This document shows positions 51,374 through 59,221 of a stretch of DNA of 64,000 bases, piece by piece. Both the position numbers and the translations under genes were made by a program. Origin of the DNA: Merdimmobilis hominis. GTDB taxonomy: Bacteria > Bacillota > Clostridia > Oscillospirales > Ruminococcaceae. Numbering within the stretch: position 1 is the first letter of the stretch; each line of letters starts with the position of its first letter. The notes below the pieces were generated by a model. The model was not told the origin of the DNA and did no database searches. It saw only the letters and a program-made list of their open reading frames with translations. The stretch is from NCBI RefSeq assembly GCF_021109255.1, contig NZ_JAJODG010000003.1. One strand, written 5' to 3'.

Positions 51374-51805
51374 TCCATGTGGGGTGATCACAGTGTGCGG
51401 CTTTCGAGCCTGCACTTGGAGGTCAATGTTCTCGCCTTTTTGTATACAGTTCGCCGCCGGTCAATAGCGGGGGCCCCCCTTATCCGGCCAATTGTGCCAA
51501 GTCGGATTTAACGGATCCGGGTACTGCCATGGGGGAGAAGCCCACAAGGGTAAACAAAAAGCCTAGCCACAGTGGATGCCATAGGAAAAAGAAGAAACTA
51601 CTATTTTGACGCATGCCATCCAGTATCATCAAGGCATACCAAAATGAAATGCCATCCATAACAGGGCGGCAAGGGAGGAAAAACTGCATGCCAAATTATT
51701 GCTTCCAAGGGGTACTGCCTGTTGAGAAAGGTGGGGAACAGATTTAGAGATACCACCGGTTGCCCTACCGAAGTGCATATAGATCCAATGACAGGGGGCA
51801 GACAC
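51374..51805. other. Intergenic spacer at the left edge of the prophage remnant
   Basis: About 430 bp without a gene that I can support. Short hydrophobic reading frames on the minus strand (51480-51690) lack ribosome sites and homology that I recognise. It may contain the left junction of the former prophage. Confidence 0.4.
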
Positions 51806-52033
51806 ATGATACTGGATGAAGTAGCCGAGCTTTTTGAGAAACAACCCATCCGAACCATCAGCCGGGCAACAGGGCTGTCCCGGGCACGGGTTAGCAGCCT
51901 GCGCTGCGGATGTTCCTTCCGGCTGGACTATGATCTGATCCATGCCCTGTATACTATGGGCTATGAACTGAAATTGGAAGAAATCCAGCCATCAGGGGGG
52001 CCGGAAAACCAGCCGCCTAATCCGCTATACTGA
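51806..52033 (+). CDS. Small helix-turn-helix protein
   Basis: A 75-residue protein, ATG 51806 after AGGGGG. Residues about 8-50 look like an XRE/Cro-type DNA-binding fold: LDEVAELFEKQPIRTISRATGLSRARVSSLRCG, with a clear helix-turn-helix around ISRATGLSRARVSSL, then a long helix and a polar Pro-rich tail. Its place at the left edge of the phage-derived segment suggests a phage regulator or a host gene beside the insertion. No operator is evident. An in-frame extension to 51722 has no ribosome site. Function beyond DNA binding is unknown. Confidence 0.6.
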   Translation: MILDEVAELFEKQPIRTISRATGLSRARVSSLRCGCSFRLDYDLIHALYTMGYELKLEEIQPSGGPENQPPNPLY

Positions 52034-52370
52034 CATTAGGGATAGATTCCCTAGTGTTTTTCTTATCGCACTGGGGCTCCCGGTTGGGTGTCAATCACAT
52101 AAAGAAAAGGATGGAGGTGATTGAGGCTTCTCCAGAGATGACGGCAACGCTGTTCAGTTCCTTTTTTCTGAGGACGCTCGGACCTATGGCTCAGATGGAT
52201 TATCCGTTCCCTGTCCGCGAAACAGCGCCCCACCCTGTACATCACCTTGGAGGGAGGGACGGGTGGAAAGCCTCTCCCAACGCGAGGATCTGTGAGTAGA
52301 TAGGGCTATCAGTGGAGACCTACTGTGTAGTGTATCAATGACAGTTTCAGCAAACTTTCCATCTGCGCTT
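52034..52370. other. Decayed prophage sequence
   Basis: Non-coding stretch of about 340 bp with short broken frames. I recognise no full gene. It leads into the fragment at 52371-52467 and is best read as a degraded phage region. Confidence 0.45.
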
Positions 52371-52467
52371 CCCCCAAAGGGGCCAAGGTGAGTTACCAAA
52401 GCAAGCATTAAGTGAGATCGACGCCAACACCTACGAGCCCGGTGTCTACGGCTGGGCACAGAATTGA
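52371..52467 (+). pseudogene. 3' fragment of a phage tail-associated gene
   Basis: About 97 bp closely matching the end of the broken gene at 54690-54784. Both encode, with frame breaks, a GAKVSH...KHWVSEIDANTYEPGVYGW carboxy-terminus. Here a change gives an in-frame stop near GCATTAAGTG and the start is missing. It is a leftover of a duplicated or recombined module. Confidence 0.75.
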
Positions 52468-52490
52468 TAGTTTGAAAGGAGAGAAAACCT

Positions 52491-53162
52491 ATGGCAACAC
52501 AGACAGCCAATTTGGGGCTGGCACTTCCAGGCTATGAGGATGCGGCGGATATTGCTGTCCTAAATCAAAATGCTCAAAAGCTGGACGAGCAGGTTCTCCA
52601 TTGGAACATGGCACCCTATCCAGCCACCGCAACCCTGACCCCATCGGGGGCGCTGGAACTAAGCGGCGTCCTGCCCGCAGACAAGGACGGCCTGACGGTG
52701 CAGTTTGTAAGCCCCGCCGCGGCCACCGACGGCCTGCAGGTGAAGTTTGCGGGGAGCGACACCCTGTACCCCATCCTGACCACCGGAGAGGGCAAAGAGC
52801 CCATCCAGGCCGGGGCGTGGGACCAGGGGGTGCCGGTGACCCTGACGGTGAGCGGGGGGAGCTGCTACGTCTCTTCCGGCGGCGGGGCCGGTGCCAAGAT
52901 ATTTGCGGCCACCCTGCCCGCATCTGGATGGGCTGGAGTAGCCGCCCCCTATACCCAGACGGTCGCCGTGGCCGGGCTCAAGGCAGAGGACAGGCCTCAC
53001 CTGGGCATCTCCTACAGCGGCGACAGCGGCGACAGCGGCCAGCAGGCCATTGGGGCGGGGTGCATCACCCGGCTGGTGGCGGAAGAGGGCCAAGCGCTGT
53101 TTACCTGTTTTTTCACCAAGCCCACAGTGGACTTATCGATCTTTTTGGAGGTGATCCGGTAA
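52491..53162 (+). CDS. Phage tail/structural protein
   Basis: A 223-residue protein, ATG 52491 after AAAGGAGA. The N-terminal LALPGYEDAADIAVLNQNAQKLD is a conserved start of prophage tail-fibre-like proteins, apparently for attachment to the tail. The remainder is beta-rich with Gly/Ala/Thr-rich strands, a GGGAG linker near residue 130 and a final strand TVDLSIFLEVIR. It overlaps the next gene at a single base (TAATG), so the two are coupled. I cannot name a specific family. Context (downstream holin and endolysin) supports a phage or tailocin origin. Confidence 0.72.
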   Translation: MATQTANLGLALPGYEDAADIAVLNQNAQKLDEQVLHWNMAPYPATATLTPSGALELSGVLPADKDGLTVQFVSPAAATDGLQVKFAGSDTLYPILTTGEGKEPIQAGAWDQGVPVTLTVSGGSCYVSSGGGAGAKIFAATLPASGWAGVAAPYTQTVAVAGLKAEDRPHLGISYSGDSGDSGQQAIGAGCITRLVAEEGQALFTCFFTKPTVDLSIFLEVIR

Positions 53163-54190
53163 TGGCAGAGGGGATTATTGCCACCAGGCTGGAGATCAAT
53201 GACAATCTGCCTGCCCAGGTAACAGCGTTTAAAGCTATAGCTGCAAATGGGAACTCTCCGCAAATTACTGTCAGTTGGATAAATCCCACACAGTACTTTG
53301 GCGGAATCCTTCTTGTCAAGAAAATGGGTTCAGCTCCCACTGCTATCAATGATGGCGAACAGATCTACAGCGGCGCTGGGACAAGCTTTGTAGATAACAA
53401 TGTAGCTTTTGGAACAACTTATTACTACAGGGCATACCCATACAACCCCCGGAAACAATATCAAACTATGCTGGCTGTAACAAGTGCATTGCCCAAGGCG
53501 GGCACCTTGGCCTCAGAGCTGCCTGCTGGAAGCTTTATAAAGTTGAAACAAGATGGGGTTCCTACAAAATTTTTGGTAGTCAACCAGGGGTTGCCTTCTT
53601 ATGAATATGATGCATCGTGTAATGGAACTTGGTTATTGATAGAGGATATTCCATTTTATGATAACTGGAGTACTAGCAGTAGACGCAACGACTACGCCAA
53701 TAGCACCGTGCATGAAGAATTAAACACAAACACAATAAATAAATTTACACCTACCATAAGGAGCCAGATAAAAAGCATTAAGCTGCCATATTGGAAAGGA
53801 ACGGGTACCAGCGGAACCGCTCAATATGGGGCAGATGGGCTAGACTGCAAGCTTTTTTTAGCAACCTCTAAGGAAGTAGGAACAACCCAAATCCCCGCTG
53901 ATGAATTTTGTCACCTGGGAAGTTTGCTGGACTATTTTTCTGAGGGAAACGACACTGCCGCAAATAGCAAAAGGATAGCAAAATATAAAGGGAAAGCTTC
54001 TGCCTGGGGTCTCAGAGATCCTCAAAAAGGTGAAAGCTATGGGGGTTGTACTATAGATTCAGACGGTGGTAAAAGTTCAATGAATATAGCAAACACAATT
54101 GGAATAAGGTTTGCTCTAGTATTGCCTTCGGATTTTTTGCTTAAACCCACCCCTAATTCTGATGGTTCATACAGCCCAATGGAAGAATAG
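53162..54190 (+). CDS. Phage tail-fibre-like protein with Fn3 and DUF6273-type domain
   Basis: A 342-residue protein starting at ATG 53162, one base overlapping the upstream stop. Residues about 25-115 look like a fibronectin type III domain (PQITVSWINP and TTYYYRAYPYN strands). Residues 125-335 match the DUF6273 pattern ending in IGIRFALVLPSDF, often found at tips of surface and phage fibre proteins. Base composition drops clearly within the gene (AT-richer, with many A/T third positions) compared with its neighbours, a sign of exchange of the receptor-binding part. Probable role is host-surface recognition. It is a candidate for recent horizontal replacement. Confidence 0.72.
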   Translation: MAEGIIATRLEINDNLPAQVTAFKAIAANGNSPQITVSWINPTQYFGGILLVKKMGSAPTAINDGEQIYSGAGTSFVDNNVAFGTTYYYRAYPYNPRKQYQTMLAVTSALPKAGTLASELPAGSFIKLKQDGVPTKFLVVNQGLPSYEYDASCNGTWLLIEDIPFYDNWSTSSRRNDYANSTVHEELNTNTINKFTPTIRSQIKSIKLPYWKGTGTSGTAQYGADGLDCKLFLATSKEVGTTQIPADEFCHLGSLLDYFSEGNDTAANSKRIAKYKGKASAWGLRDPQKGESYGGCTIDSDGGKSSMNIANTIGIRFALVLPSDFLLKPTPNSDGSYSPMEE

Positions 54191-54203
54191 GAGGTGAAGC
54201 CAT

Positions 54204-54527
54204 ATGGAAATGTATACGACACCCATCCTCTTGAATGACCGACAACAGACCATCCTTATTTACAAATCCGAAACCCCCATGACTTTTTCTAACCTTGGAT
54301 TCCATAAAGATGTTAAGGCTTATGGGGACACCTCCATAACCACCACCTATATTACCGAACCGTACATCTACCGGGAAATTCCCCCGGAGAAATCCGATTC
54401 GGGGCCTTATTACTACTATTGGTTTCTTTTGGCCAAAGACCAGGGGGCGGCGGATATCGCCAACCAGCTGGCCCAGGACAACGCCGTCCTCCAGGAGGCC
54501 GCAAATATCTTGATGGGGGTGGAGTAA
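54204..54527 (+). CDS. Small phage protein, unknown function
   Basis: A 107-residue protein, ATG 54204 after GGAGGTG. No signal peptide or membrane span. The N-half is beta-like with several Tyr/Thr-rich strands; the C-terminal third (residues about 75-107) is a predicted helix, DQGAADIANQLAQDNAVLQEAANILM. I do not recognise the family. Its place between tail fibre and the broken tail-associated gene suggests a baseplate or fibre-assembly accessory. It starts 14 bp after the previous stop and ends one base before the next start. Confidence 0.6.
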   Translation: MEMYTTPILLNDRQQTILIYKSETPMTFSNLGFHKDVKAYGDTSITTTYITEPYIYREIPPEKSDSGPYYYYWFLLAKDQGAADIANQLAQDNAVLQEAANILMGVE

Positions 54528-54528
54528 G

Positions 54529-54784
54529 ATGAACAGTGCGATGATCCTGGCCCAGGCAAGGGCCGCCCGTGCAAAGATGGAACAGGCGATGCAGTATGTC
54601 CCGGATGAAGCCGGGGCAGAGTATGCCAGTTTCTTCCCCGCTTGGCAGGTGGGGAAAGCCTTTGGGCGCCCATGATGCCTATCCCCAAGGGGCCAAGGTG
54701 AGCCACCGGGGCAAGCATTGGGTGAGCGAGATCGACGCCAACACCTACGAGCCCGGCGTTTACGGATGGGCGGAACAGCAGTAA
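54529..54784 (+). pseudogene. Broken phage tail-associated gene (internal deletion and frameshift)
   Basis: The first 48 codons (ATG 54529, MNSAMILAQARAARAKMEQA...) run to a stop at 54675. The remaining conserved carboxy-terminus KPLGAHDAYPQGAKVSH to PGVYGWAEQQ is encoded in another frame up to 54784. Intact relatives, from memory, have a carbohydrate-binding-like module between these parts, so an internal deletion that also shifted the frame is the simplest reading. The same 3' end occurs as a fragment at 52371-52467. Confidence 0.78.
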
Positions 54785-54797
54785 AGGAGGGCGGGAA

Positions 54798-55016
54798 ATG
54801 CCGGAATTTTCCAGCGAGTTTTGGATCATGTTGATCACCTATGGGGTGTCCTTTGGGGTGGTGTATGGTCAGATCGCAACCAAGCTGAGGTATTTAGAGC
54901 AGAAAATGGACAAGCATAATGGTGTCATCGAGCGGATGGCGGTGGCAGAGCGGGATCTGAAATCCGCCTGGCGGGTCATAGATGAGCTGAAGGAGGAGGT
55001 ACATAGTGAAAGATAA
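54798..55016 (+). CDS. Small phage membrane protein with coiled coil (holin-associated)
   Basis: A 72-residue protein, ATG 54798 after GGAGGGCGGG. One N-terminal membrane span (residues about 8-27, FWIMLITYGVSFGVVYGQI) is followed by a helical, charged coiled-coil-like tail (LRYLEQKMDKHNGVIERMAVAERD). This arrangement resembles the small XhlA/haemolysin-type proteins found before phage holins. It overlaps the next gene by 11 bp and the holin-endolysin order supports a role in the lysis cassette. No sure family assignment. Confidence 0.68.
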   Translation: MPEFSSEFWIMLITYGVSFGVVYGQIATKLRYLEQKMDKHNGVIERMAVAERDLKSAWRVIDELKEEVHSER

Positions 55017-55197
55017 GCTGTCAAAGCTGATCGATGTGAAAAGCATCGTCACCATCCTTCTGACAGGGGTGTTTGGGTATCTTTCCATCCGAGGGGAGGT
55101 AACGCCGGACCAGTTTTTGACGGTGTTCACGGTGGTAATCGCTTTCTACTTCGGCACCCAGGCCCAAAAACGGGCGGAGGAGGCAGGCCATGAGTAA
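55006..55197 (+). CDS. Phage holin-like protein
   Basis: A 63-residue protein, GTG 55006 overlapping the upstream gene by 11 bp and preceded by GGAGG. Two hydrophobic segments (residues about 12-30 and 36-52) flank a short loop with GEVTPDQF; the tail is charged (AQKRAEEAGHE). Small two-span proteins directly before an amidase are the standard form of phage holins, which open the membrane for the endolysin. It overlaps the endolysin start by 8 bp. Confidence 0.7.
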   Translation: MKDKLSKLIDVKSIVTILLTGVFGYLSIRGEVTPDQFLTVFTVVIAFYFGTQAQKRAEEAGHE

Positions 55198-55852
55198 AAA
55201 AATCATCTTAGACCCTGGCCATGGGGGCAGGGACACCGGGGCGGGGACAAGCCCGCCCTATGAATCCCAACTGGCGCTGGAGTTTGGCAAGGTGCTGGCC
55301 CAAGCCTTTGAAACCCAGGGTTTCCAGGTTGCCATGACCCGAACCGAGGACGTCCATGTCCCCCTGGATGACCGGTGCAAAGGGACAGAGGGAGCGGCGG
55401 CCTTCCTTTCCATCCATATGGACGGTGCAGTCTCCGAAAAGGCCAGCGGCCCCAGCGTCTGGGTACACAGCAAAGCCCCCAAATCCTATCTGGACTGGGG
55501 GCAAGCCGTAGTAGATGGCCTCAAAGGGGTGGGGATCACCTCCAACCGGGCCCAGGCTGTCCACCGGGGCCATGTGGATGGCCCTCAATACGATTACAAG
55601 GTCAACCGGGATACCATCCCGCCCAGCATGCTGTTGGAGATGGGGTTTGCCACCAACGAGGCCAACCGGCGGGAGATCACCGGGCACGCCCAGGAATATG
55701 CCCAGGCGGTGGTGCAGGCCACTTGTAAGTTCCTGGGGGAGGATTACACCCCTCAGGAGGGAAAGCCCAACCCCGATTCCAAGACCATCTCTATCCAGGA
55801 GTTGGGAGAGATGCCGCGGCAGTACGGGATTTATCACATCACCCTGGAATAA
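55190..55852 (+). CDS. N-acetylmuramoyl-L-alanine amidase (Amidase_3), phage endolysin
   Basis: A 220-residue enzyme of the Amidase_3 family. The zinc ligands are visible in LDPGHGG (His11), the following YESQLALE (Glu25) and FLSIHMDG (His76); the catalytic glutamate lies in MLLEMGFATN near residue 147. It cleaves the bond between N-acetylmuramic acid and L-alanine in peptidoglycan. There is no signal peptide, in agreement with release through the adjacent holin. The C-terminal 40 residues are a short extra segment (PNPDSKTISIQELGEMPRQY) without a recognised wall-binding repeat. ATG 55190 overlaps the holin stop. It is intact and the last gene of the prophage end. Confidence 0.92.
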   Translation: MSKKIILDPGHGGRDTGAGTSPPYESQLALEFGKVLAQAFETQGFQVAMTRTEDVHVPLDDRCKGTEGAAAFLSIHMDGAVSEKASGPSVWVHSKAPKSYLDWGQAVVDGLKGVGITSNRAQAVHRGHVDGPQYDYKVNRDTIPPSMLLEMGFATNEANRREITGHAQEYAQAVVQATCKFLGEDYTPQEGKPNPDSKTISIQELGEMPRQYGIYHITLE

Positions 55853-55853
55853 A

Positions 55854-55893
55854 AAAGCCCCCAGTCAGGCGATGGAACCTGGCTGGGGGCTTT
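55854..55893 (+). terminator. Terminator after the endolysin gene
   Basis: An 11-bp stem AAAGCCCCCAG / CTGGGGGCTTT with further inner pairing, followed by a weak T-run. Confidence 0.75.
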
Positions 55894-56156
55894 CCCTTGA
55901 TATTGGATAGTGTCCACTTAAATTATACCAACTAACAGCGAAATTACAAGAGCTTTTATAATAACAATATAAGAAAATTTTACAAATTGACAATAAAAAA
56001 TCGGAGTACCCTGAAGGATACCCCAATGGTACACGTGTCATTATAGGACTTCGGGTGGTGGGAAAAGAAACCCAAATCACAACCTAACGCAGCGGTTGCG
56101 ATTTGGAGAGGAGGAGCAAGGGAGTGGGCGGATGACGTCTTTTTGGCCGTAGGCAT

Positions 56157-56194
56157 AAAAAGACGTCGGAACAAAGCGGACTTTGCTCCGACGT
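56157..56194 (-). terminator. Terminator of tRNA-Leu
   Basis: A 14-bp stem (56163-56176 with 56181-56194, one mismatch or wobble) begins directly at the tRNA 3' end and is followed by TTTTT on the minus strand. Confidence 0.85.
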
Positions 56195-56275
56195 GGTGCC
56201 GGTGGTGGGACTCGAACCCACATGGTTTCCCGAACGATTTTGAGTCGTTTGCGTCTGCCATTCCGCCACACCGGC
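56194..56275 (-). tRNA. tRNA-Leu (anticodon CAA)
   Basis: A complete cloverleaf with a long variable arm, as in class II tRNAs. The acceptor stem GCCGGTG pairs with CACCGGC, the anticodon loop CTCAAAA contains CAA, and the T-arm has GGTTCGAGTCC. The CCA end is encoded. It reads UUG codons. It is the only RNA gene near the prophage remnant and a typical phage integration target. The stretch 55894-56384 holds no other gene that I can support. Confidence 0.97.
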
Positions 56276-56384
56276 AACTTACTTGGATTATTATAACGGA
56301 TTTTTCCGAAAGAATCAAGTGGTTTCACAAAAAATCCCTCATCCCATAGGAAAGGTGCGGCTGATCCGTGGAAAAAGAGAGAAT

Positions 56385-56414
56385 TTGCCAAAGCTGCAGG
56401 GGATATGCTATAAT
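56385..56414 (+). promoter_or_regulatory. Promoter of the MATE pump leader
   Basis: TTGCCA (56385-56390), 18-bp spacer, TATAAT (56409-56414), about 225 nt before the gene. Confidence 0.7.
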
Positions 56415-56420
56415 AACCGC

Positions 56421-56556
56421 AAGATAGTGGTTGGCGAAAAATCCTTCCCGAAATGAGGCGGCAAACAGGCTTTTCCGGTTTGAGCAAGGCTGTTTGATAG
56501 AGGAATTCTGCCGTCGCTGTGATGGCTTCCATCCCCCGTGGGGAGGGAGTCTTTTT
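56421..56556 (+). promoter_or_regulatory. Structured leader with intrinsic terminator before the MATE gene
   Basis: GGCGGCA (56457-56463) pairs with TGCCGTC (56509-56515), and inside it AAACAG pairs with CTGTTT, leaving an asymmetric loop with TGATAGAGGAATTC. A terminator-like hairpin (CTTCC and CCCC with GGGG and GGGAG, 56527-56549) ends in TTTTT at 56552-56556, about 85 nt before the start codon. This is the layout of a riboswitch or attenuator, but I cannot match a known class. Confidence 0.45.
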
Positions 56557-56639
56557 GTATTTCGAATAACTTGTGGAATCAGCCCGCAAGTAAGGCTTTG
56601 CCCCCAGTTACAGGCTGTGAAGAGAGGATGCGTGACAAC

Positions 56640-57992
56640 ATGTCCATTTTGGTACGGGATCAAACATTTTATAAAAAGCTTGGAGCCATTGCAATCCCCA
56701 TCATGCTGCAGAACTTGATCACCTTTGGGGTCAGTATGATGGATACCTTGATGCTGGGCCGCCTAGGAGAAGTTCAGATGAGCGCGGCAGCCTTGGCCAA
56801 TCAGCTGTTTTATATGCTGATGGTCATTGGGTTTGGCATAGCAAATGGCTCTAACGTGCTCATCGCCCAATATTGGGGCCGGGGGGACACTGAGAAGATT
56901 CGCAGCATCCTCTCGGTGATGTATAAGGTAGTGCTCGTGGTGGGGCTGATTTTCTCCGCGGTGGCGCTGTTTGCCCCCGGTGCAGTGATGTCCTTCTTTA
57001 CCACCGATGAGGCGGTCATCGCCGAGGGGATCAAATACCTGAAGATCATGGGCTGGGTGGCAGTCTTCTACGCCATGACCACCAGCACTGCTTGTATGTT
57101 CCGCTCAGTGGGCAGCGTGACCATTGCGGTATTGGTCAACGCCACCAGCTTGGTTGTTAACACCAGCCTTAACTGGGTGCTGATCTTCGGCCATCTGGGC
57201 TTCCCCGCCATGGGGATCTCCGGTGCGGCCATCGCCACCGCCATTTCCCGGGCTCTGGAATTTATCATTATGATGACTTACTTATTTGTCAAGGATCAAA
57301 AGATCGGGTTCCGTCCCAAGGATTTGGCCGGGTGGGAAAAAGACGTCGTCCACCGGTTTGTGGGGACAGCGGCCCCAGTGGTGTTCAATGAGGTGCTTTG
57401 GTCCTCCGGCGCCATCACCGTCACAATGATCATTGGGCGGATGGGCACAGAATTTGTAGCGGCCAACAGCATCTATTCCGTGGTGAACCAGCTGGCTACT
57501 GTGGCGATTATTGGACTTTCTAATGCGGCGGCGGCAGTCATCGGCCACACCATCGGCGAAGGGGAGCCCATCAAGGCTCAGGAGCGGGCCAAAACCTTGC
57601 TAGCCATGGGGCTGGGGATTGGGCTGATAGCCTCAGCCATCGTCTTTTTTGCCCGGCCCATTGTCATCAATTTCTACAATGTGTCAGAGGTGACCAAGGG
57701 CTATGCCTATGACATCATGGGGGTAGGGAGCTTGATCATCGTTTTTTTAGCACTGTCCAGCGTCTCGATGATGGGGGTGCTGCGGGGCGGCGGCGATGTG
57801 AAATTCGTCCTCTTTATGGATGTCTTCTTCATGTGGGTGGTGGCCATCCCTTTGGGGTATCTGGCTGGCCTGGTTTGGAAGCTGCCGGTCCTGGTGGTCT
57901 ATCTGATTTTGAAGTGTGATGAGATTTTAAAATCCACCTTTGCCTGCATTCGGGTGCTGCGGGGGAGATGGGTGCGGGATGTGACACTATAG
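56640..57992 (+). CDS. MATE family multidrug/cation efflux transporter
   Basis: A 450-residue pump with twelve predicted membrane helices. ATG 56640 gives the usual family length, although GAGAGG lies rather far upstream; ATG 56628 abuts that site and is less likely. Family features are the N-terminal KKLGAIAIPIMLQNLI helix, MMDTLMLGRLGEVQMSAAALANQ near residue 40, NGSNVLIAQYWG near 70, and the second-half repeat APVVFNEVLWSSG with a long run of small residues. MATE proteins exchange Na+ or H+ for cationic drugs or metabolites. Expression appears controlled by the leader 56421-56556. There is no neighbouring regulator. Confidence 0.95.
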   Translation: MSILVRDQTFYKKLGAIAIPIMLQNLITFGVSMMDTLMLGRLGEVQMSAAALANQLFYMLMVIGFGIANGSNVLIAQYWGRGDTEKIRSILSVMYKVVLVVGLIFSAVALFAPGAVMSFFTTDEAVIAEGIKYLKIMGWVAVFYAMTTSTACMFRSVGSVTIAVLVNATSLVVNTSLNWVLIFGHLGFPAMGISGAAIATAISRALEFIIMMTYLFVKDQKIGFRPKDLAGWEKDVVHRFVGTAAPVVFNEVLWSSGAITVTMIIGRMGTEFVAANSIYSVVNQLATVAIIGLSNAAAAVIGHTIGEGEPIKAQERAKTLLAMGLGIGLIASAIVFFARPIVINFYNVSEVTKGYAYDIMGVGSLIIVFLALSSVSMMGVLRGGGDVKFVLFMDVFFMWVVAIPLGYLAGLVWKLPVLVVYLILKCDEILKSTFACIRVLRGRWVRDVTL

Positions 57993-58113
57993 CTAATTTA
58001 AAAGGGGTAATTTGCATATTTTTCGGGTATTTTCTGAAAAGTATTGACTTTGCCAAAGGCAGGGTATACTATCAGAGGTGCAGAGAGATCAATGAACTTG
58101 AGGATACAATTTT

Positions 58114-58707
58114 ATGGAGAAAACCGGCCGCGGCGCTGCCGCAGAACCGCCATATACCGATCAAGAGGCCGCCTATTTGGCCCAAAGGGGAGATGAAGAT
58201 GCGGCGGCGTATCTGATCGCCCATTACCTGCCTGTGCTCCGGCGCCAGGCCCGGTCTATCTGTCCCGTCGGCATGGAGTGGGAAGACCTTCTCCAGGAGG
58301 GACTGATCGGTTTCCTTTTTGCCATCAGCCGGTATGATCCCCAGCGGGAGGCTGCGTTTAAAACCTTTGCCAGCCGCTGTGCCCTCAACCGGATGCTCAC
58401 AGCCATGGAGGCGCAGGGCCGGGAAAAACGCGCACCCAAGCTTCCGGGATTCCCTTTGGAAGAAGGGGAACGGCCAATCCCCAGCCCGGGCAGCGACCCG
58501 GAGGAGATCTTCATCCAACGGGAATCCTTATCCCGTTGGCGAGAACAGCTTTCGACCCTGTTGTCCCCGTTTGAACAAGCGGCACTCAAACAATATCTCA
58601 GCGGTTATTCGTACCAGGAAATAGCTCTTGCTACCAACTCTACTGCCAAAGCTGTGGATAATGCCCTGCAACGCGTTCGGCGAAAGCTTCGTACCACCCT
58701 CTGGTGA
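58114..58707 (+). CDS. Sigma-70 family RNA polymerase sigma factor (SigH-like)
   Basis: A 197-residue sigma factor. Region 2 contains DAAAYLIAHYLPVLRRQARSI and the core-binding DLLQEGLIGFLFAISRYDP, then FKTFASRCALNRMLTA; region 4 contains LSPFEQAALKQYLSGYSYQEIALATNSTAKAVDNALQRVRRKL, the -35-recognition helix-turn-helix. The linker between them is Pro/Glu-rich. It is closest to SigH/Spo0H-type sigma factors, which work at the onset of sporulation and competence, but it is divergent and may be a paralogue. ATG 58114 has a distant GAGG. A weak TTGACT/TATACT pair with a short 15-bp spacer lies at 58044-58070. It is followed 110 bp later by a zinc-ribbon protein. Confidence 0.9.
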   Translation: MEKTGRGAAAEPPYTDQEAAYLAQRGDEDAAAYLIAHYLPVLRRQARSICPVGMEWEDLLQEGLIGFLFAISRYDPQREAAFKTFASRCALNRMLTAMEAQGREKRAPKLPGFPLEEGERPIPSPGSDPEEIFIQRESLSRWREQLSTLLSPFEQAALKQYLSGYSYQEIALATNSTAKAVDNALQRVRRKLRTTLW

Positions 58708-58817
58708 GGGGGAAACATCCCTTTGTAGCATTTGGCCCAAGCGGGCTGGATCGCATAGCTTTACCCCAACACGGGGGCAAGGCGATATCATCTATTCATA
58801 AGCGAGGTAGAAAAGCA

Positions 58818-59093
58818 ATGTACACTGACAAAACACTGGTATGCAAAGAATGTGGGCAAGAATTTATCTTCACCGCCGGCGAGCAGGAGTTCTATGCCGA
58901 GAAGGGCTTCGTCAATGAGCCCCAGCGCTGCAAAGCCTGCCGCGACGCCCGTAAAAATGCAGCCAAACCGGAACGCGAGATGTTTGACGCCGTCTGTGCC
59001 GAGTGTGGCAAACCTTGCAAAGTCCCCTTCCAGCCCCGGGAAGACCGCCCGGTCTACTGCAGTGAGTGCTTTGCCAAGAGAAGAGGGGAATAA
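58818..59093 (+). CDS. Small zinc-ribbon protein
   Basis: A 91-residue protein with two four-cysteine zinc sites. The first is CKEC (Cys9, Cys12) with RCKAC (Cys38, Cys41), the second CAEC (Cys60, Cys63) with YCSEC (Cys81, Cys84). The linker EFIFTAGEQEFYAEKGFVNEPQRC matches the probable zinc-ribbon domain of small clostridial proteins. ATG 58818 follows GAGGT. Such proteins are common in Firmicutes; a nucleic-acid or protein binding role is possible but unproven. It is monocistronic or shares the sigma-factor transcript, ending at terminator 59111-59144. Confidence 0.88.
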   Translation: MYTDKTLVCKECGQEFIFTAGEQEFYAEKGFVNEPQRCKACRDARKNAAKPEREMFDAVCAECGKPCKVPFQPREDRPVYCSECFAKRRGE

Positions 59094-59110
59094 CCTTTTC
59101 TATTGGTTGG

Positions 59111-59144
59111 AAAAGCGCCCCGCCAAGTGCGGGGCGCTTTTTTT
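59111..59144 (+). terminator. Terminator after the zinc-ribbon gene
   Basis: A perfect 13-bp stem AAAAGCGCCCCGC / GCGGGGCGCTTTT with a 5-nt loop and a long T-run. Confidence 0.95.
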
Positions 59145-59157
59145 CGTTTTCCTTCGG

Positions 59158-59186
59158 TTGACGGCATCCCTTTGGGGCTTTATAAT
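59158..59186 (+). promoter_or_regulatory. Promoter of the DUF1858-trmK-nif3-rqcH operon
   Basis: TTGACG (59158-59163), 17-bp spacer, TATAAT (59181-59186), 35 bp before the first gene. Confidence 0.8.
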
Positions 59187-59221
59187 GAAACCACAAGCAG
59201 CAAAAGGAAAGGGGCGAGCCC

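Noticed and set aside
51480..51858. Small hydrophobic minus-strand proteins left of the prophage remnant
   Set aside because: There are no ribosome sites, the frames overlap the better supported helix-turn-helix gene region, and no family is recognised.
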